Assembly: GCA_002368355.1 (NCBI GenBank) | Contig: AP018281.1 | Location: 3,596,001 to 3,660,000, forward strand | Length of the DNA stretch: 64,000 nt | Reading direction: 5' to 3' | Origin: Chondrocystis sp. NIES-4102 | Lineage (GTDB): Bacteria; Cyanobacteriota; Cyanobacteriia; Cyanobacteriales; Xenococcaceae | Shown here: positions 45,344 through 53,870 of the stretch, piece by piece | How the letters are laid out: the number at the start of each line of letters is the position of its first letter | Numbering within the stretch: the stretch's first letter is position 1 | The notes under the pieces: generated by a model | What the model was told of the DNA's origin: nothing | The model's database searches: none | The model's input: the letters and a program-made list of their open reading frames with translations, nothing else | Translations under genes and position numbers: made by a program

Positions 45344-46006
45344 TTATTTAATTAGCTTTTTTGCTTGAATTTCTAATAGGTTTATTTGCTTACGTAGGTC
45401 TTGATTTTCACTTTTTAATATGGCAATTTTCTTTTGCGCGCGGTGAAAATGACCTTTATACGCACCTAAACTTTTATTACTAATACCTAATTTCTGACGC
45501 TGTTTCTGTTCTTGATTTAATTGACGTTGCAACTTATTATAAGCTTTCTGTAATTCTTGCAGCCCATCTTTACATTCTGCTTGCAGTTTTTTTAATTCGC
45601 CATCGCGACTTTCTACCATTTTATTTAAACATTCTATTTTCCGTAGCAACTGCTGATCAAAGTTATTAGTTTTTACTTGATTAATCAAACCTTGATAACT
45701 TTTATGTATCCATTCATGCTGCACTTTAAAAGCTCTTCTAGTAGCTTCATATTTAATTGTATTTAGAATCGCTTCTTTATAAATTCCTGTATGCTTACTT
45801 TTAATTTCCGTCAACAAACGGTCATAATTAGTAGCGTTATGTCGTAAACTATCACAATTTGCCTCGATATATTTCAGGCGATCGCCTGTATTGGCATTAA
45901 TTATATAAGCACTTATTCCTAAACCGTTGGGGGGATGACAGATAATACGCTCTTTCCAACTTTCAATCACTTCTTGTAGCGTTAACTGTTGGGTATTAAT
46001 ACTCAT
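45344..46006 (-). CDS. Coiled-coil protein of unknown function
   Basis: A 220-residue protein. Residues 1-110 look folded and helical with a CHPPNGLGISAYIINANTGDRL turn. Residues 115-218 form a long coiled coil rich in Lys, Gln and Leu (QLLRKIECLNKMVESRDGELKKLQAECKDGLQELQKAYNKL...). No signal peptide or known domain recognised. It stands alone between the SDR and the small protein at 46213. Confidence 0.62.
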   Translation of the reverse strand: MSINTQQLTLQEVIESWKERIICHPPNGLGISAYIINANTGDRLKYIEANCDSLRHNATNYDRLLTEIKSKHTGIYKEAILNTIKYEATRRAFKVQHEWIHKSYQGLINQVKTNNFDQQLLRKIECLNKMVESRDGELKKLQAECKDGLQELQKAYNKLQRQLNQEQKQRQKLGISNKSLGAYKGHFHRAQKKIAILKSENQDLRKQINLLEIQAKKLIK

Positions 46007-46141
46007 ACTTTTTGCCTGAAATACTATAACGAAACCTTAATAAATAGTTGTTAATTATTAATTATTGAATTTCGTCAGTTGTAACAAGCAATTTTAAAAT
46101 ACGCCACAGTAATTTACCTGAGACTGTTGGTTATTCGCTGC

Positions 46142-46182
46142 CCAAAAAATAATACCCCAACTGCTAACAATCAGGGTATTTT
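46142..46182 (-). terminator. Intrinsic terminator of the 49-residue protein gene
   Basis: AATACCC (46151-46157) pairs with GGGTATT (46174-46180) around a 16-base loop. On the minus strand the 3' arm is followed by ATTTTTT (complement of 46143-46150). It begins 33 bases past the stop codon at 46213. Confidence 0.6.
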
Positions 46183-46212
46183 CTTATGTAACTATATATA
46201 GTAAATTCTTGT

Positions 46213-46362
46213 TTACCAATAATTAGAGGAATTACTATTAATCGTACCACTGTAGGGTTGTATTCCAATTAACGGATAAGAATCATGCTCTGGACTAAAT
46301 ATTTCTATGAATCCTTCTGTTAAGTATTGGATAATATTCTTGACTATTCTAACTAAAATCAT
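46213..46362 (-). CDS. 49-residue small protein with amphipathic N-terminus
   Basis: Small open frame from the ATG at 46362 to the TAA at 46213-46215. GGGAG lies eight bases upstream of the ATG. The first 22 residues form an amphipathic helix (MILVRIVKNIIQYLTEGFIE), followed by SPEHDSYPLIGIQPYSGTIN. From memory, small cyanobacterial proteins with an H-x-x-Y-P-x-x-G-x-Q-P-Y motif exist, but I cannot assign the family. AtpTheta, the small ATP-synthase inhibitor, has a similar length and an amphipathic helix and should be tested. A terminator follows directly. Confidence 0.6.
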   Translation of the reverse strand: MILVRIVKNIIQYLTEGFIEIFSPEHDSYPLIGIQPYSGTINSNSSNYW

Positions 46363-46840
46363 AGTTTAAACTCCCATTTTATATATCTAAGGAGGCGGAT
46401 AAATATCTCGCTTATTACCTAATATTTTGAATCAGAATCTGAAAATCTTTAGCTATTAGTAATGATTGTTTATTTTTGTTGATAAATCTTTTAATAGTTG
46501 GCTGATTGTTGTTGCAACTATTAATATTTTTTGCTCAATTGTAGCCCCAGCATAAATATAGCAGAAATAAATACAAATTAAGTAAAAATCTTTATTTAAA
46601 TCATTAAGCTGTTTTTGCTAGCAATTTGCTTTAATTTTGCGAAACAACTTTGTAAGCTTCCATGCCACAGTAATGAGATAGTTAGGCAGCAGCAATTATT
46701 TTTTAGCAATAGCCACAACCCAATGTATATTAAATTACTTAAATCTATTTAAAAAAGATTGTCAATAAGTCCCAATCACGATATATCTATATATTGAAAG
46801 CTAACTAAATAAAAATAACTCTCAATAAAATTAAACAGCT
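46363..46840. other. 478-base spacer between small protein and FeoA-domain genes
   Basis: Contains the upstream regions of the minus-strand 49-residue protein and the plus-strand FeoA-like operon. AAGGAGG occurs at about 46391-46397 without a following start codon. No gene or heptamer repeat seen. Confidence 0.45.
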
Positions 46841-47200
46841 ATGACTCAGGCTATAAATCGTAAAGCTACGCCATCACAAGGACTTCGAGGGTATAAAGAA
46901 TTTATATTTATTGGTAATTGTGATTATCAGTCTCCTTCTCCCTCCAGAAAAAGCTTATCTTCCCTTACAAATACTCAAACTTTAGATACTAGTGCTATGG
47001 GTAACTTGCTAACCATTACCCAACTTCAAACATCTAAACAAATCACAGATCAATTAAACAGTTTAGATTTAAAGCCAGGAGTAACAGTACAGTTAACCAG
47101 CAAAACCAATAATGGCTCAGTTGTAGTCAGCCATAACAATAGATTAATTGGAATTGGTGCAACAATTGCCCAAAAAGTAATCGTCACTTCTGCTCAATAG
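46841..47200 (+). CDS. FeoA-domain protein with extra N-terminal region
   Basis: A 119-residue protein whose last 70 residues fit a FeoA (SH3-like) domain: LLTITQLQTSKQITDQLNSLDLKPGVTVQLTSKTNNGSVVVSHNNRLIGIGATIAQKVIV. The N-terminal 48 residues are polar with no known domain. FeoA normally assists FeoB in ferrous iron uptake, but no feoB follows. A second FeoA-like gene lies ten bases downstream. Confidence 0.8.
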   Translation: MTQAINRKATPSQGLRGYKEFIFIGNCDYQSPSPSRKSLSSLTNTQTLDTSAMGNLLTITQLQTSKQITDQLNSLDLKPGVTVQLTSKTNNGSVVVSHNNRLIGIGATIAQKVIVTSAQ

Positions 47201-47210
47201 AATTAAGATA

Positions 47211-47462
47211 ATGGAAACAACAATTAGTATTTACGAGTTATCTTTAGGATCGGTAGCGGTTGTAGTTGGTTACAGTCGAGTTTATGGCGGTTATATCGGT
47301 AAATTAATATCCAAAGGTTTAACACCTGGTACTCTTTTCGTTTTGCTTAATTTGGCTTTAGATAAAGGGACGGTGCAAATTATGTTAGAAGATAAAATTA
47401 TTACCCTATCTAAACCAGAGGCTAATGCTCTTTGTATAGAAAGTGTCACCGATGATGATTAG
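47211..47462 (+). CDS. feoA: FeoA-like protein
   Basis: An 83-residue stand-alone FeoA-domain protein: ISIYELSLGSVAVVVGYSRVYGGYIGKLISKGLTPGTLFVLLNLALDKGTVQIMLEDKIITLSKPEANALCIE. The G-L-x-P-G-T turn and final strand pattern are typical of FeoA. Located ten bases after the other FeoA-like gene, so co-transcribed. FeoB is absent from the window after this gene, since rsmH follows in the opposite direction. Confidence 0.85.
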   Translation: METTISIYELSLGSVAVVVGYSRVYGGYIGKLISKGLTPGTLFVLLNLALDKGTVQIMLEDKIITLSKPEANALCIESVTDDD

Positions 47463-47480
47463 GATGCCAAAATTATATAT

Positions 47481-48362
47481 TTAATTATCTTGCCTTTGAG
47501 CAAATCTTAATTTAGCCGATCGCGATCGGGGATTTTCCCGTTGCTCGTCTGTTTGAGCAATAATAGGTTTCTTGGTGATTACTTTTAATAGTTCATTGTG
47601 TCGAAAACGATGTTTAACAATACGATCTTCGAGGCTATGAAAACTAATAATGCCAATTTTTCCGCCAGGTTTTAACCAAGTGGGAGCTTGAGCGATAAAT
47701 TTCTCTAAAGACTCCAATTCTTGATTAACTTCGATGCGCAAAGCCTGAAAAGTGCGAGTTGCAGGATGAATTCTACCATGACGATATTTACCAGGGACAA
47801 CTGAGGCGATCGCTTCTGCTAATTGTGTGGTAGTCTGAAAAGGACGCTGCTGTACTATTTTTTGGGCGATACGACGAGAAAACCTTTCCTCTCCATATTC
47901 ATATATTAAGTTGGCTAAAGATGTCTCCTGCCAATGGTTGACAATAGTAGCTGCGGTTAAATCCTTAGTTTGATCCATACGCATATCCAAAGGCGCAGAG
48001 TTACGAAAACTAAAGCCACGTTCTGCTATATCTAGCTGAGGAGAGCTTACCCCAAGATCGGCAATAATACCGTCAAATAATATACCATTTGGTTGATAAT
48101 CGGCAAAATTTCCCCACCAAAATGTTAGTTGCTGTGGATAGTAATTAGCAAGTCTATTTTTAACACTGGCGATCGCGCTTTGATCTCGATCTATGGCAAT
48201 TAGTTTAATATTTTCCTCACTCGTCAAAATCAATTGACTATGTCCACCACCGCCTACTGTAGCGTCGAGATACATCCCTTCAGGGCAGACATCTAAAAGT
48301 GCAATCAATTCACGACTTAACACAGAACGATGCTCGAATTTATTAGTTTCCTGTGTTGTCAC
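47481..48362 (-). CDS. rsmH: 16S rRNA (cytosine-1402-N4)-methyltransferase RsmH
   Basis: A 293-residue MraW/RsmH enzyme that methylates the exocyclic amine of C1402 in 16S rRNA with S-adenosylmethionine. The SAM-binding motif [10 protein letters not shown] is near residue 33, and [48 protein letters not shown] and [14 protein letters not shown] are family signatures. The gene is not in the usual division-cell-wall cluster here. Confidence 0.96.
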   Translation of the reverse strand: MTTQETNKFEHRSVLSRELIALLDVCPEGMYLDATVGGGGHSQLILTSEENIKLIAIDRDQSAIASVKNRLANYYPQQLTFWWGNFADYQPNGILFDGIIADLGVSSPQLDIAERGFSFRNSAPLDMRMDQTKDLTAATIVNHWQETSLANLIYEYGEERFSRRIAQKIVQQRPFQTTTQLAEAIASVVPGKYRHGRIHPATRTFQALRIEVNQELESLEKFIAQAPTWLKPGGKIGIISFHSLEDRIVKHRFRHNELLKVITKKPIIAQTDEQRENPRSRSAKLRFAQRQDN

Positions 48363-48564
48363 TCAATATAGCTCCTAAAAATCTTAATTAAAATTTTATA
48401 ACCGAGGTGATAGAGGATACTAATTAAATTAAAATTTGCGGTTACAATAAAGGTAATCATAAAGTATTTCTGTAGATTTTAGGAATCTATATTCTTATTT
48501 TCCCGATTCTGCAACTACTTTATAACTGTTTATCAAGATAAAGTTGAGTTTATCATCTTCATAT

Positions 48565-48765
48565 ATGGAAGTTAGCCAGTACCCAGGAAAAGCAGAAGAC
48601 TCTCCTGGTCATAGGTGGGCAGGAATTCTAGGGGCAGGGGTTGCAGTAGTTACCCTAACTTTACCTATTGTAATGATTGCCTCCTATTCGCCTTTTAGCA
48701 GCAATGCACAACCAGTGCCAACAACAATTAACCAACTAGAAACTCAAATCAACCAAATGGAATAA
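48565..48765 (+). CDS. Single-span membrane protein, 66 residues
   Basis: From the ATG at 48565 (a TTG at 48544 would add seven residues) the protein has a polar N-terminus (YPGKAEDSPGHRW), one membrane span at about residues 20-43 and a short Gln-rich tail with an amphipathic end. No family recognised. Divergent from rsmH; the intervening 200 bases should hold both promoters. Confidence 0.62.
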   Translation: MEVSQYPGKAEDSPGHRWAGILGAGVAVVTLTLPIVMIASYSPFSSNAQPVPTTINQLETQINQME

Positions 48766-49223
48766 AGAAAATTAGCCCTCTACAGGTTCTCTTTAATAAC
48801 AGAGTTGAACAAAGTTCAGATATTATCTCTTAGATAGATGCGTTGATTTGGCTACCTTTAATTATAGAGGATAGCTGGTTTCTTTGCGTTAATCTAGAGT
48901 AAACAACAAAAAGCGATAATCGCCAATTTTATGGTCATATAGATTTCTTACATAAGTTTGATATTGATTACTTTTTCCCAATTAAAAGCTATTCAATAAT
49001 GGTTTGTGTAAGATGTCTAATATGATCATAACCAATTTCAAGCTGCTTAAAAACTGTGAAGCTATTAAACCCCAGCACAATATAATACCAATTTATAAGA
49101 CTAGCTGGAAGAATAAAAAGTATTTATTAGGTTAATACAAAGGCTTGAATATCAATAAATAAAATTTAAAAAGCTAAAAGCTAACTATAAATCTCTCATC
49201 ATTTTCGATAATTAATGTTGATC
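48766..49223. other. 458-base spacer, no gene found
   Basis: AT-rich, without a convincing open frame. The end has 'aaagctaaaagctaact' at about 49170-49187, a short run of the TTAGC repeat family. No hairpin of note. Confidence 0.45.
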
Positions 49224-49625
49224 TTAAATCGAATTGATGCTTAATTTTAGAGAATAAATCGAAAAATACTCAATTGAAGCGTCTTTTACGAATACTATAA
49301 AAAACTTATCATCCATATTTTCTGGCGTATGGATATCTATTTTATATTTCTTCTTAATCTTTAAGCTGATCATTTTAAACCAAAAACTGCTTTTAGGTAT
49401 ATAAGCGATCGGTTGCTGAATTGTATACTCTTGCCCGTTTTCTTGATCGTGTTCAGTTAAGTTTAAATCATTTAGACTATCAGTATTTAATAATAATAGA
49501 TTGATAACTATGATACCCGAACCATAGATATTATAGTTCTTTAAGGCATATTCCTTAAGAAAAGACTTATTATTAACTATTAAGCTTTTATTTTTTCGGT
49601 TATCTATATCAGAACTAATAGTCAT
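49224..49625 (-). CDS. Hypothetical protein, no recognised family
   Basis: A 133-residue protein, very rich in Ile, Lys, Asn and Ser, even more AT-rich than its neighbours. Alternating hydrophobic and polar stretches (GSGIIVINLLLLNTD, IAYIPKSSFWFKMISLKIKKKYKID, FFIVFVKDASIEYFSIYSL) suggest a beta-rich fold. No signal peptide. It sits alone between two long spacers. It could be a recently acquired gene; codon usage would have to be tested. Confidence 0.5.
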   Translation of the reverse strand: MTISSDIDNRKNKSLIVNNKSFLKEYALKNYNIYGSGIIVINLLLLNTDSLNDLNLTEHDQENGQEYTIQQPIAYIPKSSFWFKMISLKIKKKYKIDIHTPENMDDKFFIVFVKDASIEYFSIYSLKLSINSI

Positions 49626-50035
49626 TTTAAATTGACAATATCAATGTGCCAGCTAATTTAATAAGATAATATAGATATTAAATCTTGTTGATAAGATAAC
49701 AAAAAAGAATCTTGCTGCCCAGAGTAATAATACTAAATTATTCTCAAATATATTACTTAAGACAGTTGCTAATTGTGAAGGATAAATATTTTTTAATCTT
49801 TTACGCAGCTATGTTAGGTCGTTTATCAAAGTTATAGCAATAACCATAATAGATACAGACATCGAGCGAAACCTCTTTGCGCTCATCTGCTATTATTACC
49901 CCTGCAACAAAACAAAGACGTGGTTTTATACAACAGCTAAACATCTATATAGAATTAAAATTATATGAATTATTTAAATGTTGGCTACGAATAGAAAGGT
50001 TTATAGGTAATATGTAATAGATTTTTCAGACTTCA

Positions 50036-50064
50036 GACTCCTGACTCCTGACTCCTGACTCCTT
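50036..50064. repeat. TCCTGAC heptamer tandem repeat
   Basis: Four consecutive units of CTCCTGA. The same heptamer, on the other strand, occurs at 57640-57672 as repeated GTCAGGA, and at 35598-35632. Confidence 0.85.
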
Positions 50065-50174
50065 ATAAATTCGTAGCATTCTTTTTTGTATTTCATATTA
50101 GATGTGTTTAAATTACAGGGTAATAGTTAGATTAAACACCAGACTTTGAGGCGATAATCTCTGGTGACATCTTG

Positions 50175-50225
50175 TAAAAATTATAAAAATATAGGGAGTG
50201 GAGCAAACATACCCTACCCCCTATA
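50175..50225 (-). terminator. Probable terminator of gnd
   Basis: TATAGGG (50190-50196) pairs with CCCTATA (50219-50225), with an A/T-rich run on the plus strand at 50175-50189 that reads as a U-rich tract on the minus strand. It lies about 70 bases past the gnd stop. Confidence 0.55.
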
Positions 50226-50296
50226 CTCATTTTATAGTCGAGATAATACTTAAGAGCTTTACTTCAACTCTGGAAGCTAGCCTTAGATATTCTCAA

Positions 50297-51766
50297 TTAT
50301 TCTGTAGTTTCACTACTAGTTTGCAAAGATTGTTCGCTAACTTTTGTCCACTCTGTATGGAAAAGCTCACCTCTTTTTCTATCAATTCGTTCGTAAGTAT
50401 GCGCCCCAAAATAATCTCTTTGAGCCTGAGTCAAATTCTGAGGTAGAGTAGCACGACGGTAGCTATCAAAATAGTCTAGAGAAGAACTGAATGCAGGAAC
50501 AGCAATACCTAAGCGATTTGCGGTAATTAATACTTCACGCCAAGCAGACTGACGATCTATAATTGATTGCTTAAATTCAGGGGCGAGTAACAGATTAGGT
50601 AAATCAGGATTTTCATCGAAGGCTTTTTTAATTTTGCCTAAGAAACCTGCCTGAATAATACATCCTCCTTTCCAAATGCGGGCTATTTCTCCCAAATTCA
50701 GCTTAAAGTGAAATTCATTACTAGCTTTACTCAATAATGCCATTCCTTGGGCATAGGAACACATTTTAGAACAGTATAAAGCATCCCGAACTTGATTGAT
50801 AAACTCTTGCTTATCCCCTTCATATTTAACACCTGGGGCAGCAATTTGTTGTGAAGCTGCAACTCTTTCTTCCTTAAAAGCAGACATCACCCGTGCATTC
50901 ACCGCAGCATAGATAGTTGGAATAGGCACACCTAATTCTAGAGAACTAACTACTGTCCAACGCCCCGTACCTTTTTGTCCCGCAGCATCTAAAATAAAGT
51001 CAACTAGTGGTTGCTGAGTTTGTGTATCCTTATATTTGAAAATATCGGCGGTAATTTCAATCAGGAAAGAATTTAACTCATCGGTTTCATTCCACTGTTG
51101 AAATACTTGATGTAGTTCTTCTCCAGATAAATCTAAAGCATTTTTCATCAAGTCGTATGCTTCTGCAATTAACTGCATATCCCCATATTCAATGCCATTA
51201 TGCACCATTTTGACATAATGACCTGCTCCTCCTGGCCCAATATAGGTAACACAGGGACCATCATCAACTTGGGCAGCAATTTTAGTAAGAATTGGTTCTA
51301 GATCCTGATAACCTGCTTTTGTTCCTCCAGGCATCAAACTGGGCCCATTTAGTGCGCCTTCTTCGCCACCACTAACGCCCATACCCATAAAACCTAATCC
51401 TGTAGATTCTAAATCTCTGGTACGCCGTTCTGTGTCTTCGTAGAGGGAATTGCCACCGTCAATAATTGTATCCCCTTCATCTAGTAAGGGTCTTAATTGA
51501 TCAATTACAGCATCAACTGGCTTACCTGCTTTAACCATTACCAAAATGTTACGAGGACGTTCTAAAGTCTGAACAAATTCCTCTAAAGAATAGGCAGCTT
51601 TAATATCTTTACCCTGCGCCCTTTCATCCATAAATAGCCTGGTTTTCTCGGCAGTACGATTATAAACGGCGATCGGAAAACCTCGGCTTTCCACATTGAG
51701 GGCGAGATTCTCCCCCATCACCGCTAAACCAATTACTCCAAAAGTTCTTTTTGCCATATTATTCAA
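50297..51766 (-). CDS. gnd: 6-phosphogluconate dehydrogenase, decarboxylating
   Basis: A 489-residue enzyme of the oxidative pentose phosphate pathway, converting 6-phosphogluconate to ribulose 5-phosphate with NADP+. The Rossmann motif GLAVMGENLALNVESRGF is at 13-30, GMGVSGGEEGALNGPSLMPGG carries substrate contacts, and KMVHNGIEYGDMQLIAEAYDL holds the catalytic Lys and Asn. The C-terminal IDRKRGELFHTEW tail is typical. Length is as expected; the start is preceded by a second Met (MNNMAKRTFG). Starting at the Met of MAKRTFG instead would remove only three residues. Confidence 0.97.
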   Translation of the reverse strand: MNNMAKRTFGVIGLAVMGENLALNVESRGFPIAVYNRTAEKTRLFMDERAQGKDIKAAYSLEEFVQTLERPRNILVMVKAGKPVDAVIDQLRPLLDEGDTIIDGGNSLYEDTERRTRDLESTGLGFMGMGVSGGEEGALNGPSLMPGGTKAGYQDLEPILTKIAAQVDDGPCVTYIGPGGAGHYVKMVHNGIEYGDMQLIAEAYDLMKNALDLSGEELHQVFQQWNETDELNSFLIEITADIFKYKDTQTQQPLVDFILDAAGQKGTGRWTVVSSLELGVPIPTIYAAVNARVMSAFKEERVAASQQIAAPGVKYEGDKQEFINQVRDALYCSKMCSYAQGMALLSKASNEFHFKLNLGEIARIWKGGCIIQAGFLGKIKKAFDENPDLPNLLLAPEFKQSIIDRQSAWREVLITANRLGIAVPAFSSSLDYFDSYRRATLPQNLTQAQRDYFGAHTYERIDRKRGELFHTEWTKVSEQSLQTSSETTE

Positions 51767-52061
51767 CTTGCCCTAAATTAGTTATTGTGCGTACTTTAGA
51801 AATGAAAATAGCAACCTAGGAAAAGGCTAGCGCAGTTTGGCTAATTAGGATTTATTTTTTAATTAACTCTTTGATTTTGGGTGGTTTTGTTCTCCAGTTT
51901 TGAAACATGGCAGATAACCGCAAAGGTTAAAATAATTGATATATAAGATAACACAAAGATGTTTATCCTTGAATGGGGACAAAGAGATTTTACCAGATGT
52001 CTAGATCGATCATGATTGTTGATCTAGGGGGTTGAAATTATGTTTATCTGGGTTTTTGTTA
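51767..52061. other. Spacer between gnd and ankyrin gene
   Basis: AT-rich, no open frame with support. It should contain the gnd promoter at its left end, since gnd is read leftward from 51766, and the terminator of the ankyrin gene at the right. Confidence 0.4.
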
Positions 52062-52898
52062 TCAAGTATACCGATTTAGAATAGCAAGCATTGCTGGTTG
52101 ATTTTGGGCTATTTCTCTGATGCTGTATTGTTGGTTGGTTTGCCCTGATGAAGTCAGCAATTGACAGGAATTTTGCACAGTAGAATTAATATTTGCGCCA
52201 TATTTTAATAGGGTTTCTACCAATTCTAGATTGTTTTCTTGTATAGCCATGATTAAAGAATCAGAATTGCCATCTTTACCATCGTTTATATTTATGCCTT
52301 TTTTAATTAGATAGTTAGTAGCTTCTTGATTATCCTGTCCGTAGAGGCTTTTATCTAAAGAGTCTTTAATTATGGAGTGATAAAGTAATGATTGGTTTTC
52401 ATATTCGATATTTATATTTGCGCCTCGTTGAATTAATAAATTGGCTATTTTAAAATTTCTTTGTTTAAATAAAGCATTTCTTAAAGCTTCCCCTTGATTA
52501 TCATCAGGATCTACTCCCTTATCCAAAAGTAGTTCGATGATTGCAAGATTTTCACTATTAACGGCAGCCCCTAAAGCTGTGATGTAATCAAATGCCCACT
52601 GATGTTTTACTTTTAAATTAATACTATGGTCTATTAGTTTTTTAATTAAATGGATGTTTTGATTGGCTGGTTGAGTATATATCTCAATTGCATCTTTTAA
52701 TACAAAGGAAGCATCATATCCTGAAGTTAAAAACAAATCAATAACTATATTATCTTGCTCTTTTATGGCTGTTTGAAATGCTTTATCGTTATATTCAATG
52801 CCAAGTTTATTTAATTGTTGTAGGGCTTTTTCGGAAGATTTTGTTAAGGTGTTTCCTGATAGGAGACTACCAGCCAAACCAGATAAGTATTTTTTCAT
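52062..52898 (-). CDS. Ankyrin-repeat protein
   Basis: A 278-residue protein from the ATG at 52898 (MKKYLSGLAGSLLSGNTL). The open frame extends 67 codons upstream, but that part is encoded by ACTACCT heptamer repeats (TTYYLLP units) and is not protein-like. Ankyrin-type repeats are visible: TALGAAVNSENLAIIELLLDKGVDPDDNQGEALRNALFKQRNFKIANLLIQRGANINIE, and again toward the C-terminus (LIMAIQENNLELVETLLKYGANINS). Probably cytoplasmic. A helical region precedes the repeats. Partner unknown. Confidence 0.8.
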   Translation of the reverse strand: MKKYLSGLAGSLLSGNTLTKSSEKALQQLNKLGIEYNDKAFQTAIKEQDNIVIDLFLTSGYDASFVLKDAIEIYTQPANQNIHLIKKLIDHSINLKVKHQWAFDYITALGAAVNSENLAIIELLLDKGVDPDDNQGEALRNALFKQRNFKIANLLIQRGANINIEYENQSLLYHSIIKDSLDKSLYGQDNQEATNYLIKKGININDGKDGNSDSLIMAIQENNLELVETLLKYGANINSTVQNSCQLLTSSGQTNQQYSIREIAQNQPAMLAILNRYT

Positions 52899-52939
52899 AA
52901 TAGTTAATATATTAATTTCGTCGGAAGTAGGGAGGGGGT

Positions 52940-53075
52940 AATAAGGGTTTGGGTAGTAGGTAGGCGGTAGTAGGTAGTAGGTAGTGGGTAGTAGGTAGTA
53001 GGTAGTAGGCGCGGAAAGCGTCCCTGAGCGCAAGCTCTTGAGGCGACCAAAGCGCGAACGTGACGATAGTAGGTA
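52940..53075. repeat. AGGTAGT heptamer block and GC-rich repeat patch
   Basis: Tandem GTAGTAGGTAGT/AGGTAGT units (the ACTACCT family on the other strand) from about 52953 to 53011, then a GC-rich mosaic (about 53012-53065) and one more AGTAGGTAG. It forms the spurious 5' extension of the ankyrin gene. Confidence 0.82.
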
Positions 53076-53143
53076 GGGGGGAGTAGTGATCAGTGCCAAG
53101 CTAAGAGCTAAAAGCTAAAAGCTATCAAGCACGGATTAGCGAA

Positions 53144-53183
53144 GCAGCGCAACATTTGCCGTGAGACGGCAAAAAAGGGTCTT
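53144..53183 (+). repeat. Left copy of the 40-bp inverted repeat
   Basis: GCAGCGCAACATTTGCCGTG begins this copy; the paired right copy is at 53831-53870. The inner part forms a 7-bp stem with a three-base loop. Directly left is a short TTAGC-type repeat run (53100-53125). Confidence 0.85.
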
Positions 53184-53246
53184 CGGTCACACGGATGCAA
53201 GCTCCCGAAGGGGCGATATTATACCCTTGTGGTACGGCGGACCCGA

Positions 53247-53261
53247 TCGAGGCAACCTCGA
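53247..53261. repeat. Triloop hairpin TCGAGG-CAA-CCTCGA
   Basis: Perfect six-base stem with a three-base loop inside the GC-rich patch of the element. Similar geometry to the hairpin in the terminal repeats. Confidence 0.7.
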
Positions 53262-53332
53262 AATTCCGTGCGCCCGAGTGCTGCGTTTGCGTAGCTGCCG
53301 TAGGCATAGACTTCGTCTTGGGGAGGGGCTGT

Positions 53333-53353
53333 CATCTGAGGAGACCTCAGATG
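53333..53353. repeat. Triloop hairpin CATCTGAGG-AGA-CCTCAGATG
   Basis: Perfect nine-base stem with a three-base loop. It is the longest of three triloop hairpins in this element. Confidence 0.75.
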
Positions 53354-53709
53354 TTTATACGCCCTGTGGTTTCCCTCGTATTGGACTGCTTCAAGAAGCT
53401 GCGCGTCAGAGCTAAAAGAATGTCTATTTAATTAGATATATAGTTTAATTTTTATATAATTTTTTGTTCCATTTAAATATATAGTATTAGGGTTAGATGG
53501 ATGTTTGTTTAGTTAATTTTATTCTAATGATTAAAAATAATTTATATTAAAACTTTCAAGTTCATATTGCTTTAAAAATAAATAATTTAACTTGATGGTT
53601 ATACAATTATTTTTACTAAATAAAATACCTTTGTGTAGGGTGTTTGCAGTATTTTTACTCTAATATGAAAAAGTAATAAAATTGTGGCTATTTTAGGATG
53701 GATGAAGTA

Positions 53710-53780
53710 AGGGGATATTTAGCTGTTAGCTATTAGCTATTAGCTTTTAGCCGTTAGCTGTTAGCTGTTAGCTCAGGAGT
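53710..53780. repeat. TTAGC-type tandem repeat
   Basis: About eight units of TTAGCTN within roughly 70 bases (TTAGCTGTTAGCTATTAGC and variants). Same class as at 44200 and 53100. No gene. Confidence 0.8.
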
Positions 53781-53830
53781 GCATATGCGAAGCGGTATCC
53801 TTTAGGATTCGCTCTTTGTCGGAGACCAAC

Positions 53831-53870
53831 AAGACCATTTTTTGCCGTCTCACGGCAAATGTTGCGATGC
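53831..53870 (-). repeat. Right copy of the 40-bp inverted repeat
   Basis: Reverse complement of the left copy with two differences; it lies 647 bases further on, counting the interior. Outside it the sequence is ordinary AT-rich DNA. Confidence 0.85.

Larger units (their letters stand above)
49626..50296. other. 671-base spacer with gnd terminator and TCCTGAC repeats
   Basis: Contains CTCCTGA heptamers in tandem at about 50037-50064, and the gnd terminator near 50175-50225. No gene; a short Met-initiated minus-strand frame near 49890 has no support. Confidence 0.5.
53144..53870. mobile_element. 0.73-kb element bounded by 40-bp inverted repeats (MITE-like?)
   Basis: 53144-53183 and the reverse complement of 53831-53870 match at 38 of 40 positions (core GCAACATTTGCCGTGAGACG). 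Inside each copy is the triloop hairpin TTGCCGT-GAG-ACGGCAA. The left third of the interior (about 53190-53420) is GC-rich and carries further perfect triloop hairpins; the rest is AT-rich with TTAGC repeats near 53720-53770. No transposase is encoded and no target-site duplication is obvious. A non-autonomous element or a locally duplicated repeat patch are both possible. Confidence 0.5.

Noticed and set aside
53161-53431. Open frames of 84 and 78 codons on the plus strand and 60 on the minus strand
   Set aside because: They lie in the GC-rich repeat patch of the inverted-repeat element, overlap hairpins, and show no domain-like pattern.
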